NCBI RefSeq assembly: GCF_012911925.1
Contig: NZ_JAAXKY010000016.1
Span: 1 to 64,000, forward strand
DNA from: Pseudonocardia xinjiangensis
Lineage (GTDB): Bacteria; Actinomycetota; Actinomycetes; Mycobacteriales; Pseudonocardiaceae
DNA length: 64,000 nucleotides
Direction of reading: 5' to 3'
The position numbers and the translations under genes are program-made. Positions 47,688 to 55,992 of the stretch are shown piece after piece; positions within the stretch are counted from its first letter, which is position 1, and each line of letters opens with the position of its first letter. Below the pieces are notes generated by a model that worked only from the letters and a program-made list of their open reading frames with translations, was not told where the DNA came from and made no database searches.

Positions 47688-48632
47688 ATGGCCGGCTACC
47701 TCGTCCGACGTGTCGCGCTCGCGATCGGGGTGCTGTGGGCGGCGTTCACGGTCTCGTTCGTCGTGCTCTACCTGCTGCCCGGCGACCCGGTGGCCACCAT
47801 GGCCGGAGGTGGGCTCGACGGTGAGCCGCTCAGCCCCGCGGCGCTCGACGCGCTGCGCGCCCGCTACGGCCTCGACCAGCCGTTGATCGTGCAGTACGGC
47901 ACGCGGTTGTGGGCCGCCCTGCACGGCGATTTCGGCACCTCCATCCAGAGCGGGCAGGACGTCGGCGCGGCGATCCGGGAGGCACTGCCGCCGACCATCC
48001 AGATCTCGGTGGCCGGGCTGGCCTTCGCCGTCGTGTTCGGGTCCGTCGTGGCGCTGGTCGCGACCTACACGTCCGTGCGCTGGCTGCGGCAGGTGCTCAT
48101 GGCGCTGCCGTCTCTCGCGGTGTCGCTGCCCGTCTTCTGGGTGGGGCTGATGCTGGTGCAGCTGTTCTCGTTCCGGCTCGGGCTGCTGCCCTCGGTCGGG
48201 GCGAAGGGCCCGGAGTCGCTGGTGCTGCCGGCGATCACCCTCGGGCTGCCCACGGGCGCGCTCGTGGCGCAGGTGCTCGCGAAGAGCCTGTCCATCGTCC
48301 TCGACGAGCCCTACGTCGTCACAGCACGGGCCAAGGGCGCCGGGCGGGTCGTGATCCACCTCCGGCACGCCCTGCGCAACGCCGCCCTGCCTGCGCTGAC
48401 CGTCCTCGGTTACGTGGTGGGCAACCTGCTGGCCGGCTCGGTGGTGGTCGAGACGGTGTTCACCCGCCCGGGGCTGGGCCGCCTGACAGTGGCGGCCGTG
48501 AGCGTCCAGGACATCCCGCTGGTGCAGGGGATCGTCGTCTTCGCGGCCGCGGTGTTCGTGGCGGTCAACCTGCTGGTGGATCTCGTCTACCCGGTGCTCG
48601 ACCCCAGGATCGCGACGGGAGCGGCGGTATGA
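47688..48632 (+). CDS. ABC transporter permease, DppB type
   Basis: This 314-residue permease has the DppB layout: N-terminal YLVRRVALAIGVLWAAFTVSF, GDPVATM, and about six membrane segments with the EAA loop VVTARAKGAGRVVIHLRHALRNAALP. It starts three bases after the binding-protein stop and overlaps the next permease by 4 bases. Confidence 0.93.
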   Translation: MAGYLVRRVALAIGVLWAAFTVSFVVLYLLPGDPVATMAGGGLDGEPLSPAALDALRARYGLDQPLIVQYGTRLWAALHGDFGTSIQSGQDVGAAIREALPPTIQISVAGLAFAVVFGSVVALVATYTSVRWLRQVLMALPSLAVSLPVFWVGLMLVQLFSFRLGLLPSVGAKGPESLVLPAITLGLPTGALVAQVLAKSLSIVLDEPYVVTARAKGAGRVVIHLRHALRNAALPALTVLGYVVGNLLAGSVVVETVFTRPGLGRLTVAAVSVQDIPLVQGIVVFAAAVFVAVNLLVDLVYPVLDPRIATGAAV

Positions 48633-49543
48633 CCGAACTGCTGATCAGGGAGCCCATCGGGGACGTCCCGCCGGGCGCGGCCACCGCCCAGCCGGTGGCG
48701 TCGACGCCCCGGGAACGGGCGGCCCGCGCGCTGCGCTTCTTCGCGCGCAGGCCAGGACTGGTCGTGTCGATCGTGTTCGTGGCGATCGTGCTGGTCGCGG
48801 CGTTCGCGCCGGGGGTGCTGGCGGGCGGCGACCCGGCCGTGGGGGTGCCTGCCGACAAGCTCCAGGCCCCGAGCGCCGCCCACGTGTTCGGCACCGACTA
48901 CCTGGGCCGGGACGTCTACACGAGGGTGGTGCACGGCGCCTCGCTCTCCCTGCAGGCCACGGTGATCGCGGTGGCGGTGGCCCTGGTGGTCGGGGGGCTC
49001 ATCGGCCTGCTCGCCGGGTTCGTCGGCCGCTGGGTCGACGAGGGCCTCATGCGCCTCGTCGACGTGCTGATGGCGATCCCGGCGATCCTGCTGTCGCTCG
49101 CCCTGATCACGGCGCTGGGCTACGGGACGGTGAAGGTGGCGATCGCCGTGGGCGTCGCGAGCGTGGCGCACTTCGCCAGGGTGATGCGGGCGGAGACGCT
49201 GCGGATCCGGCAGTCGACCTACGTCGAGGCCGCCCGCTCGGTCGGGACGCGGTGGTACGTGACGCTGGCCCGGCACGTGCTGCCCAACGCCGCAGGCCCG
49301 GTGCTGGTGCTCGCGGTGCTGGAGTTCGGGCTCGCGATCCTCGCGGTCTCCTCGCTCAGCTTCCTCGGGTACGGGGCGGCCCCGCCTGCTCCGGAGTGGG
49401 GATCGCTCATCGCGGAGGGCCGCAACTACATCGCGGCGTCGTGGTGGCTCTGCGCGATGCCGGGGTTCGCCATCGCGGCGACGGTGCTGTCGGTCAACCG
49501 GATCTCCCGGGCACTGGACGGGGAGTGGGGCCGGGCGCGATGA
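48629..49543 (+). CDS. ABC transporter permease, DppC type
   Basis: This 304-residue permease has the DppC marks: FGTDYLGRDVYTRVVHGASLSL after TM1 and the EAA loop YVEAARSVGTRWYVTLARHVLPN, ending SLSFLGYGAAPPAPEWGSLI. It overlaps both neighbours by 4 bases (ATGA), so translation is coupled. Confidence 0.93.
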   Translation: MTELLIREPIGDVPPGAATAQPVASTPRERAARALRFFARRPGLVVSIVFVAIVLVAAFAPGVLAGGDPAVGVPADKLQAPSAAHVFGTDYLGRDVYTRVVHGASLSLQATVIAVAVALVVGGLIGLLAGFVGRWVDEGLMRLVDVLMAIPAILLSLALITALGYGTVKVAIAVGVASVAHFARVMRAETLRIRQSTYVEAARSVGTRWYVTLARHVLPNAAGPVLVLAVLEFGLAILAVSSLSFLGYGAAPPAPEWGSLIAEGRNYIAASWWLCAMPGFAIAATVLSVNRISRALDGEWGRAR

Positions 49544-51222
49544 CCGGGACACCGGTGCCAGGTGAGCAGGGCGGTGAGCCGCTGCTGCGGGTGGAGGGTC
49601 TCGACGTCTCCTACCGGACGGCCGGCGGGTCGCTGCACGCCGTCCGCGGTGCGTCGTTGACGGTCGCGCCCGGCGAGGTGGTGGCGATCGTGGGGGAGTC
49701 GGGGTCGGGCAAGTCGACGCTGGCCCAGTCGGTGATCGGGCTGCTCCCGCCGAACGGCTCGGTCGACGCGGGGAGCATCCGGCTGGCCGGCGGCCACGGG
49801 CCGGCCGAGGAGCTCGCGGGCCTGCCGGAGAAGGCGTTCCGGTCGATCCGGGGGCGCCGGATCGGGCTCGTCCCGCAGGACCCGACGGTGTCGCTGAACC
49901 CGGTGCAGAAGATCGGCACGCAGGTGGCGGAGGCGCTACGGGTGCACGGGCTGGCCGACCGGCGGCAGGCGGCGATCGACGCGGTGGAGCTCCTGGCCAG
50001 GGCCGGTCTGCCCGATCCGCGGGTGCGGGCGGGGCAGTATCCGCACGAGCTGTCCGGCGGCATGCGTCAGCGGGTGCTCATCGCGATCGCGGTCGCGGCG
50101 AACCCGGCGCTGCTGATCGCCGACGAGCCGACGAGCGCGCTCGACGCCACCGTGCAGCGCCGCATCCTCGACCACCTCGAGCACCTGACCCGCGAGACGG
50201 GCACCGCTGTCCTGCTCATCACGCACGACCTGGGCGTGGCCGCCGACCGGGCGGACCGGATCCTGGTGATGTCGGGCGGGGAGATCGTCGAGGAGGGGCC
50301 GGTCGGCACCATCCTCGGCTCGCCCGCCGACCCGTACACCCGGACCCTGCTCGCGAGCGCGCCCGGGCTGCGGCGCTCCGGCGCGGAGACGCGCGCGCCC
50401 GTGCCGGTGGGTGAGCCGCTCGTCGAGGTGCGCAACCTGGTCAAGGACTTCCCCCTGCCCCGGGTGAACGGCAGGCGCGGCGTGCTCCGGGCCGTCGACG
50501 ACGTCAGCTTCACCATCGGGCGCGGCGAGACGCTCGCGCTGGTGGGGGAGTCGGGGTCGGGCAAGTCCACGACGGCCCGGCTGGTGCTGCGGCTGGCCGA
50601 CCCGACGGCGGGGCAGGTGCTCTTCGACGGCACGGACATCACCAGGGTGACGGGGAAGGACTGGCGGGCGCTGCGGCGCCGGGCACAGCTGGTCTACCAG
50701 AACCCCTACGCCTCGCTGGACCCGAAGTTCAGCGTGGAGGAGGTCGTCACCGAGCCGCTGCGGGCCTTCAGGGTGGGGTCGTCGGCGGAGCAGCGGCAGC
50801 GGGCCGCCGACCTGGTGCAGAAGGTGGCGCTGCCGGCGTCGGTGCTCGCGCGCCGGCCCGTGGAGCTCTCCGGCGGCCAGCGCCAGCGCGTCGCCGTCGC
50901 GCGTGCACTGGCGCTGTCACCGGACCTCGTGGTCTGCGACGAGCCGGTGTCCGCGCTCGACGTCTCGGTGCAGGCGAAGGTGCTCGACCTGCTCGCCGAG
51001 CTCCAGGCCGAGGCCGGGCTCGCCTACCTCTTCATCTCCCACGATCTCGCGGTGGTGCGCAGGGTCGCGCACCGCGTGGGTGTGATGCGGGACGGCAGAC
51101 TGCTGGAGCTGCGCCCGACCGAGGAGCTGTTCGACGCCCCCGGGGAGGAGTACACCAGGGAACTGCTGGCCGCCATCGCCGGGCGGCGTCGCACCCCGGC
51201 GCCGGTGGTGGGCACTCCGTGA
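49540..51222 (+). CDS. fused double ABC ATPase (DppD-DppF type)
   Basis: This 560-residue protein joins two ABC ATPase domains. Walker A motifs GESGSGKST lie near residues 52-60 and 336-344, and signature motifs LSGGMRQRV near 171 and LSGGQRQRV near 444. Each half ends with the oligopeptide-transporter C-terminal extension (DPYTRTLLASAPGL; GEEYTRELLAAIAG). It powers the DppB/C-type permeases of this operon. The start overlaps the permease by 4 bases. Confidence 0.94.
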   Translation: MTGTPVPGEQGGEPLLRVEGLDVSYRTAGGSLHAVRGASLTVAPGEVVAIVGESGSGKSTLAQSVIGLLPPNGSVDAGSIRLAGGHGPAEELAGLPEKAFRSIRGRRIGLVPQDPTVSLNPVQKIGTQVAEALRVHGLADRRQAAIDAVELLARAGLPDPRVRAGQYPHELSGGMRQRVLIAIAVAANPALLIADEPTSALDATVQRRILDHLEHLTRETGTAVLLITHDLGVAADRADRILVMSGGEIVEEGPVGTILGSPADPYTRTLLASAPGLRRSGAETRAPVPVGEPLVEVRNLVKDFPLPRVNGRRGVLRAVDDVSFTIGRGETLALVGESGSGKSTTARLVLRLADPTAGQVLFDGTDITRVTGKDWRALRRRAQLVYQNPYASLDPKFSVEEVVTEPLRAFRVGSSAEQRQRAADLVQKVALPASVLARRPVELSGGQRQRVAVARALALSPDLVVCDEPVSALDVSVQAKVLDLLAELQAEAGLAYLFISHDLAVVRRVAHRVGVMRDGRLLELRPTEELFDAPGEEYTRELLAAIAGRRRTPAPVVGTP

Positions 51223-51542
51223 GGTTGCCCGCAGACTGCCTGCCAGCCAGTCGGGCAGTGGGTGGGCGGCTCGGCAGGTGCACGATGGAGTTGATCTGGC
51301 CGACACCGTCGTGGGCACGGGAACCGCCGGCGCACACCTGCGCGGAGGTCTACGCGATGTTCTGGCCGATCTTCGGGCCGCGACGGAGGACGTTCGGCGC
51401 CGTCCTCGGCCTGAACCCCGTGGTCACGACACTGGAGGAATTCGTGGAGCGCAGCTCAGTCCCCAGCGGGAGCTCCCAGCAGGGGATCGACCGGACGACC
51501 CATGTGGCACCCGCCGACCGGAAGGCGCAGGTACCGGCATGA
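51219..51542 (+). CDS. possible small protein of unknown function within the operon
   Basis: A 107-codon frame starts with a GTG that overlaps the ATPase stop (GTGA, 51219-51222) and ends with a TGA that overlaps the next start (ATGA, 51539-51542), exactly like the other junctions of the operon. No family was recognised. The middle reads YAMFWPIFGPRRRTFGAVLG. Third-position GC is high but less uniform than in the neighbours. If it is not a gene, the operon contains an otherwise unexplained 316-base gap here. Confidence 0.4.
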   Translation: MRLPADCLPASRAVGGRLGRCTMELIWPTPSWAREPPAHTCAEVYAMFWPIFGPRRRTFGAVLGLNPVVTTLEEFVERSSVPSGSSQQGIDRTTHVAPADRKAQVPA

Positions 51543-52693
51543 CGAACCGTTCCTTACCCCTGTCGGTGCTCGACCTCGCGCCCGTGCCGGCAGGCGGCAC
51601 CGCGGCCGATGCGATCCGCAACACGATCGACCTCGCCAGGGCGACCGAGCGGGCCGGCTACCGCCGCTACTGGGTGGCCGAGCACCACCTGGTCACGGGC
51701 GTGGCGTCGTCGTCGACGCCGGTGCTGGTGGCACTCCTCGCGGGCGCCACCGAGCGGATCCGCGTCGGGTCCGGGGCCGTGCTCATGCCGAACACGCCGC
51801 CGCTGCTCGTCGCCGAGCAGTTCGGCACGATCGCGGCGCTGCACCCCGGGCGCATCGACCTCGGGGTCGGTCGGTTCGACCTGCAGAGGGTCCTCGCGTT
51901 CCGGGAGCGCGGTGTGCCGCCTCCCGGACCGGGTGGACCTCCGCCGGCCGAGGAGCGGGTGGTCGACGGCCTGCTGATACCGCGGCCGGCCCCTCCCGGC
52001 GGTGATCTGACGCAGTTCGTGACGCTCGGTGCGATGCTCGGCATCACCGCGGACGGCCCGCCGTCGGACTACGCGCAGGAGGTGGCCGACATCCTCTCCT
52101 ACCTCGACGGCACGGCGGTGCGCTCGGACGGCGAGCCGCTGCACGTACTGCCGGCCGAGGGCGCGGACCTCGACGTCTGGGTGCTGGCCTCCACGGGGGG
52201 TGCCAGTGCACAGGTCGCAGGGGCGTCCGGACTGCCCCTCGCCGCCGCCTACCACGTGTTCCCGCACGCCGTGCTGGACGCCGTCGGGGCCTACCGGGCG
52301 GCGTTCCGGCCGGGAGTGGGCCCGCGGGGGCGGGAGCGGCCCTACGTGGCCGTCTCGGCCGACGTCGTCGTGGCCGACGACGACGCCACCGCAGAGGAGC
52401 TCGCCGCGCCCTACGCGCAGTGGGTGCTCGGCATCCGGAGCGGCCGCGGCGCGGAGCCGTACGTGACCCCGGAGGAGGCGAGGGCCAGGACGTGGACGGA
52501 CGCGGAGCGGGCCGTCGTGGCCGACCGGGTGTCCACGCAGATCGTCGGTTCGCCCGCCACGGTCGCCGAGAAGCTGGAGACGCTGGCGCGCGTCACGGGG
52601 GCCGACGAGCTGGTGGTGACGACGATCACCACCGAGCACGCCGACCGGGTGCGCAGCTACGAGCTGCTCGCGAAGGTCTGGAACGCAGGGTGA
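51539..52693 (+). CDS. LLM class flavin-dependent oxidoreductase
   Basis: This 384-residue luciferase-like monooxygenase begins LPLSVLDLAPVPAGGTAADA and contains the family motifs RYWVAEHHLVTGVASSSTPV, RIRVGSGAVLMPNTPPLLVAEQFG and LHPGRIDLGVGR. It uses reduced FMN and O2. Relatives with this start motif (MsnO8-like) often sit beside ABC uptake systems for organic sulfur. Here, with the cysteine leader peptide upstream, cleavage of a C-S bond is a reasonable inference. No flavin reductase gene is adjacent. Confidence 0.9.
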   Translation: MTNRSLPLSVLDLAPVPAGGTAADAIRNTIDLARATERAGYRRYWVAEHHLVTGVASSSTPVLVALLAGATERIRVGSGAVLMPNTPPLLVAEQFGTIAALHPGRIDLGVGRFDLQRVLAFRERGVPPPGPGGPPPAEERVVDGLLIPRPAPPGGDLTQFVTLGAMLGITADGPPSDYAQEVADILSYLDGTAVRSDGEPLHVLPAEGADLDVWVLASTGGASAQVAGASGLPLAAAYHVFPHAVLDAVGAYRAAFRPGVGPRGRERPYVAVSADVVVADDDATAEELAAPYAQWVLGIRSGRGAEPYVTPEEARARTWTDAERAVVADRVSTQIVGSPATVAEKLETLARVTGADELVVTTITTEHADRVRSYELLAKVWNAG

Positions 52694-52739
52694 GCTGCGG
52701 TTCCGGCATGAACGGTGATCCTGCGACGTTGGAGTTCAC

Positions 52740-53558
52740 ATGACGAGCACCCTGTCCGACCTGGAGCACAGCTGGACCGAATGGCACAGCCTGCGCGAGG
52801 AGGAGCTACGCGCTCCGCACGGCTGGTTGAGCCTCACCGCGCTGCACTGGCTCACCCCGGAACCCGCGACGTTCGACGGGATCCCGGGCCTCTGGAGCGC
52901 CACCCCGGACGGCGTGGTGATCACCGCGACCGCGGCCGACGACCTCGTGGTCCGCACGGTCCGCGAGCCGCGCCGGATCGACGGGACCGTCACCCTGCAC
53001 CCCGTGGACGGCCTTCCCGGCACGCTCGTGGAGATGGGCGCCGCGGTGATCGAGGTCGTCCGGCGCACCGACTCGCACGCGATCCGCGTGCGTGACCCCG
53101 AGGCCGTCACCCGCACCGCCTTCGCGGGTGTCCCGACCTTCCCGGTGGACGAGCGCTGGGTGCTTCACGCGCGGTTCGAGCCGTACCCGGAGCCGCGTGC
53201 GATCACGGTCGACGCCGTGGTGGAGGGCCTCAACCACTACCTGAGTGCGGTGGGTGAGGTGCGGTTCGAGCTCGACGGGCAGGAGCACCGTCTGGTCGCG
53301 ACGGGGGGCAAGGCCGGTGGCCTGTCGCTGCACTTCCGTGACGCCACCTCCGGTGGCTCCACCTACCCGGGCGGCCGGGTCGTGCGCACCGCCGACCCGG
53401 CGCCGGACGGCAGCCTGACCCTCGATCTCAACCGCGTGGTCAACCTGCCGTGCGCGTTCACCGACTTCGCCACCTGCCCGCTGCCGCCGGCCGGCAACGT
53501 GCTCCCCGTGGCCGTTGAGGCGGGGGAGCGGAACCCGTTGCGGCCGGACCGGGTCTAG
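52740..53558 (+). CDS. DUF1684 family protein
   Basis: This 272-residue protein carries the DUF1684 hallmarks: an N-terminal WTEWHSLREEELRAPHGWLS, a central FRDATSGGSTYPGGRVV, and the Cys-containing NRVVNLPCAFTDFATCPLPP near the C-terminus. The biochemical role of DUF1684 is unknown to me. The ATG at 52740 follows GGAG. It lies 46 bases after the monooxygenase and probably ends the operon at the hairpin over its stop codon. Confidence 0.88.
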   Translation: MTSTLSDLEHSWTEWHSLREEELRAPHGWLSLTALHWLTPEPATFDGIPGLWSATPDGVVITATAADDLVVRTVREPRRIDGTVTLHPVDGLPGTLVEMGAAVIEVVRRTDSHAIRVRDPEAVTRTAFAGVPTFPVDERWVLHARFEPYPEPRAITVDAVVEGLNHYLSAVGEVRFELDGQEHRLVATGGKAGGLSLHFRDATSGGSTYPGGRVVRTADPAPDGSLTLDLNRVVNLPCAFTDFATCPLPPAGNVLPVAVEAGERNPLRPDRV

Positions 53559-53571
53559 ACGTTTCTAGACC
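53552..53571 (+). terminator. hairpin over the stop codon of the DUF1684 gene
   Basis: GGTCTAGA-CGTT-TCTAGACC is a perfect 8-bp stem that includes the TAG stop codon at 53556-53558. It probably ends transcription of the 46-kb to 53.5-kb operon. Confidence 0.5.
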
Positions 53572-53651
53572 GACCGACTCGCGTGGGTCGCCCGGCAGTG
53601 CCCCTCAGGGGCGCTGAGGGCGGCCCACAGCGGTCGGTGGCCCGACGGGGC

Positions 53652-54083
53652 CTAGCTGGACCACGCTCCGCCGGACATCGCCGCTGAGCGGGTGCGGAAA
53701 CCCGCGGTGCCGGCCACGATGTCCCGCCGGATCTCGGCCTTGGTGCGACCGGTGGTCGCGACGGTCGGGCCGAGCGCCCTGGCGATCTGCCGGAGCACCG
53801 GCACCGTGAACCGGCTGTCGTGGTGGTGCAGGTAGTCGTCCACCTCGCCGGGGGTACCGAGGCGGTTGATCTCGTCGACGTCGGCGGAGATGTCGACGTC
53901 GGGCCGCTGCCGGCGCGTGGGAGCGGTGGAACTCGTGGTGGCAGCGTGCGGTGCGCGGCGGAAGACGAGCTCGCCGCGCCCGGCGGCGAGATCGTCCAGC
54001 TGCTGCGGGGTGAGGGTCTTCACCATCTCCGTGGCCTGCTGGAGCGCGACGGTGAAGGAGGTCGATCCGGTCGTACCTGTCAT
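53652..54083 (-). CDS. small partner protein of an orphan ParA, hypothetical
   Basis: This 143-residue protein overlaps the ParA gene by 4 bases (ATGA at 54080-54083). The N-terminal half is helical and polar (EMVKTLTPQQLDDLAAGRGE). The C-terminal half ends with RTKAEIRRDIVAGTAGFRTR, a short helical segment seen at the end of other actinobacterial hypothetical proteins, possibly SAP- or lysine-rich-hook-like. No ParB or HTH motif is obvious. By position it should be the cargo adaptor or DNA-binding partner of this ParA. Confidence 0.72.
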   Translation of the reverse strand: MTGTTGSTSFTVALQQATEMVKTLTPQQLDDLAAGRGELVFRRAPHAATTSSTAPTRRQRPDVDISADVDEINRLGTPGEVDDYLHHHDSRFTVPVLRQIARALGPTVATTGRTKAEIRRDIVAGTAGFRTRSAAMSGGAWSS

Positions 54084-54973
54084 GCAGCGCTCCCCTCGAG
54101 CCTGCCCGTGAGCTCGGAGACGAAGTCCCGCAGCTCGCGGGTCTGGGCGCGGCCGGTACCACCGAGGATCACCGGCACCCCGTGCTCGGGCGCCGGTCCG
54201 TAGACCGACTTGCTGTCCCGGATCGTGGTGGCGAAGGTCGGCACCTCCCGCGCCACGATCCGGCTGATGACGCTGCGCTGCGCCTCGATGGGAGCGCCGT
54301 CGTGGTTCTGGACCATGGTGAACACGACTGCGGCGGCCGGGCGCTGCACGGGGTGCTCCGGGGAGAACTCGTTGTACTCCTCGATGAAGGCCCTGATCTT
54401 CAGCCCGAGCGAGTCGATCCCGTTGGTCGACAGGTAGTCGGGCTTTGTGGGGATCAGCAGCAGGTCGCTCGCCGCCACGGCGTTCTTGGCGATGAGCCCG
54501 AAGTTCGGCGCGCAGTCGATGAGCACGGTGTCGTACTCGGCGAACGCCGGGTGGGCCAGCCCTTCCCGCAGCCGCCCGTGCAGCTCCGCGAAGCGCTTGG
54601 GCTCTCCCAGGAGCTCCGCCGCGAGCCCGGTCTCGACGTCGGAGAGGTCGCGGTGCGCGGCGATGAGGCCGAGCGTGCCGCGGCTACGGGCGAGCTTGTC
54701 GTGGACCCGTGGTGGCGCCGACACGAGCGGTGCCGGGTTCTGCATCGCCTCCGGCGTGCCGATGTCGTCGAACCAGTGCTTGATGGTTTTGCTCGGCAGC
54801 AGGTCGGCCGTCCACTCGCTCTGGGTGAAGAACGAGACGGTCAGGCTGGCCTGCGCATCGAGGTCGACGAGTAGCACCTTCTGGCCACGGGCCGCCAGCC
54901 CGGCGCCAAGGTTGGCGGTGAGAGTGGTCTTTCCCACTCCGCCTTTGTGGTTGATGATCGAAATGACCTTCAC
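54080..54973 (-). CDS. ParA family ATPase
   Basis: This 297-residue ParA/MinD-type ATPase has the deviant Walker A KGGVGKTT with Lys10 and Lys15, Walker A' LLVDLDAQASLT, and Walker B DTVLIDCAPNFGL. The GTG at 54973 has a strong GGGGAGGAG site; an in-frame upstream start at 55012 would add an unrelated tail. It is unlike the chromosomal Soj in lacking a ParB gene, and no parS-like TGTTTCACGTGAAACA was seen nearby. It may position a plasmid-like element or a protein cargo. Confidence 0.9.
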   Translation of the reverse strand: MKVISIINHKGGVGKTTLTANLGAGLAARGQKVLLVDLDAQASLTVSFFTQSEWTADLLPSKTIKHWFDDIGTPEAMQNPAPLVSAPPRVHDKLARSRGTLGLIAAHRDLSDVETGLAAELLGEPKRFAELHGRLREGLAHPAFAEYDTVLIDCAPNFGLIAKNAVAASDLLLIPTKPDYLSTNGIDSLGLKIRAFIEEYNEFSPEHPVQRPAAAVVFTMVQNHDGAPIEAQRSVISRIVAREVPTFATTIRDSKSVYGPAPEHGVPVILGGTGRAQTRELRDFVSELTGRLEGSAA

Positions 54974-55701
54974 CGTTCTCCTCCCCGCATCACGCGGCGG
55001 GAACGATGCCATACCGCTCGAACCGCCCCGCCCTTAGGTCACTCCGTGTCGCGTCGCCCGTTCGGTGGGCGACGGCGCGATACTCCATACCGACCAGTCC
55101 GCTGGTCCGAGCGGAGGCTACGCCAGGAAGCGCGGCCGGGGTTCCCGGTGCCACCGGCCCGCGTTGGCGGGGAACGGGTGGCGCAGGAGACGCTCCCGGT
55201 CGCCCCGGTGGCCGTCCCGCCGGGCCGGTCCCGGGTGACCCGCTCCGCGCCGCCGCGAGCCGGGAAGAGCTCGGCACCGGCGTCGCCGTACGGGGCCGAT
55301 GTCCTGGTGAGAGGCCGCCCGGGCCCGCGGGGGCGCGTCGGCCCGACCCACGTCGGAGAACGGGACCAACATCAGCAGCGGCCCGCCCGCGGGAGCGCAG
55401 GTTCAGCCGGTGGCCCCATGGGGTCGGCGACGCTCCCCGCGACGCGCCGGGCCGTCGTCGCCGGGCTCGTCGGGGGGCGGGAATCGGACAGGGAAAGCGC
55501 CCACCCCGAGGGGTGGCACCCATGGGCCCGCCCGGACGAGCTCGTCCCGGGCCACGCGCAGAGCCGGCGGGTTCGCGGATTCGCAGAACGGCCTCTGCGA
55601 TAAACCACCCGGTCGGATGATGGGTGCGTCCACCTCGTGGGAATGCATACCCCATACAGGAGCCGGTTCGGCGGAGGTCCACCGAATCCGGCCGCCGCGG
55701 G
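54974..55701. other. 0.7-kb stretch without recognised gene upstream of parA
   Basis: No convincing coding frame was found on either strand. Visible features are an inverted repeat CGTCGCCC/GGGCGACG around 55053-55075, a short palindrome GACCAG-TCCG-CTGGTC near 55093-55108, and several CCATACCG or CATACC motifs (near 55010, 55084 and 55647). It could hold the parA promoter and a centromere-like site. The function is open. Confidence 0.35.
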
Positions 55702-55866
55702 TCACCGTTCTTCGTCGTCGTCCTGCGGGACGACCTCACGCTGCTCGGCCACATCGGCCGGGTCGGCCTCCAACGGGAGTCCGTTGGGGTCGGTCACGGG
55801 GTCGATGTCGTCATCGATCGCCTGTAGCTGCTCGGCCACGTCCGCGTCGGGATCCTCGATGCCCAT
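55702..55866 (-). CDS. small acidic protein of unknown function (54 residues)
   Basis: An ATG at 55866 behind GAGAGGTG opens a 54-residue, highly acidic protein (start MGIEDPDADVAEQLQAI, middle NGLPLEADPADVAEQREV, end DDDEER). The core P-L-E-A-x-P-A-D-V-A-x-Q is a pattern I recall from short conserved actinobacterial proteins of unknown role. It has no membrane segment. Codon use and ribosome binding site support a real gene. Confidence 0.72.
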   Translation of the reverse strand: MGIEDPDADVAEQLQAIDDDIDPVTDPNGLPLEADPADVAEQREVVPQDDDEER

Positions 55867-55992
55867 CGTTCACCTCTCGTGCGGTTCGGACGCGCGGAAC
55901 GGCCTCCGGTTCCGCGCGGCGCTGTCATGGTCCACACCATGGCGCCGCCCATCATGGCCGACCGCGCCGGGGCGCCGCCTCGGCCCACCGGG

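Noticed and set aside
53552..53560. GGTCTAGAC resembling the core of a DasR site
   Set aside because: It is part of a hairpin over a stop codon at the end of an operon, not near a promoter, and lacks the final matching base.
54974..55701. Possible chromosomal origin or parS cluster next to parA
   Set aside because: No dnaA, dnaN, gidB or parB neighbours, no DnaA boxes and no TGTTTCACGTGAAACA-like site were seen.
55403..55705. 100-codon minus-strand frame directly after the small acidic protein gene
   Set aside because: It has a 4-base overlap with that gene, but its composition is not coding-like and no conserved pattern was recognised.
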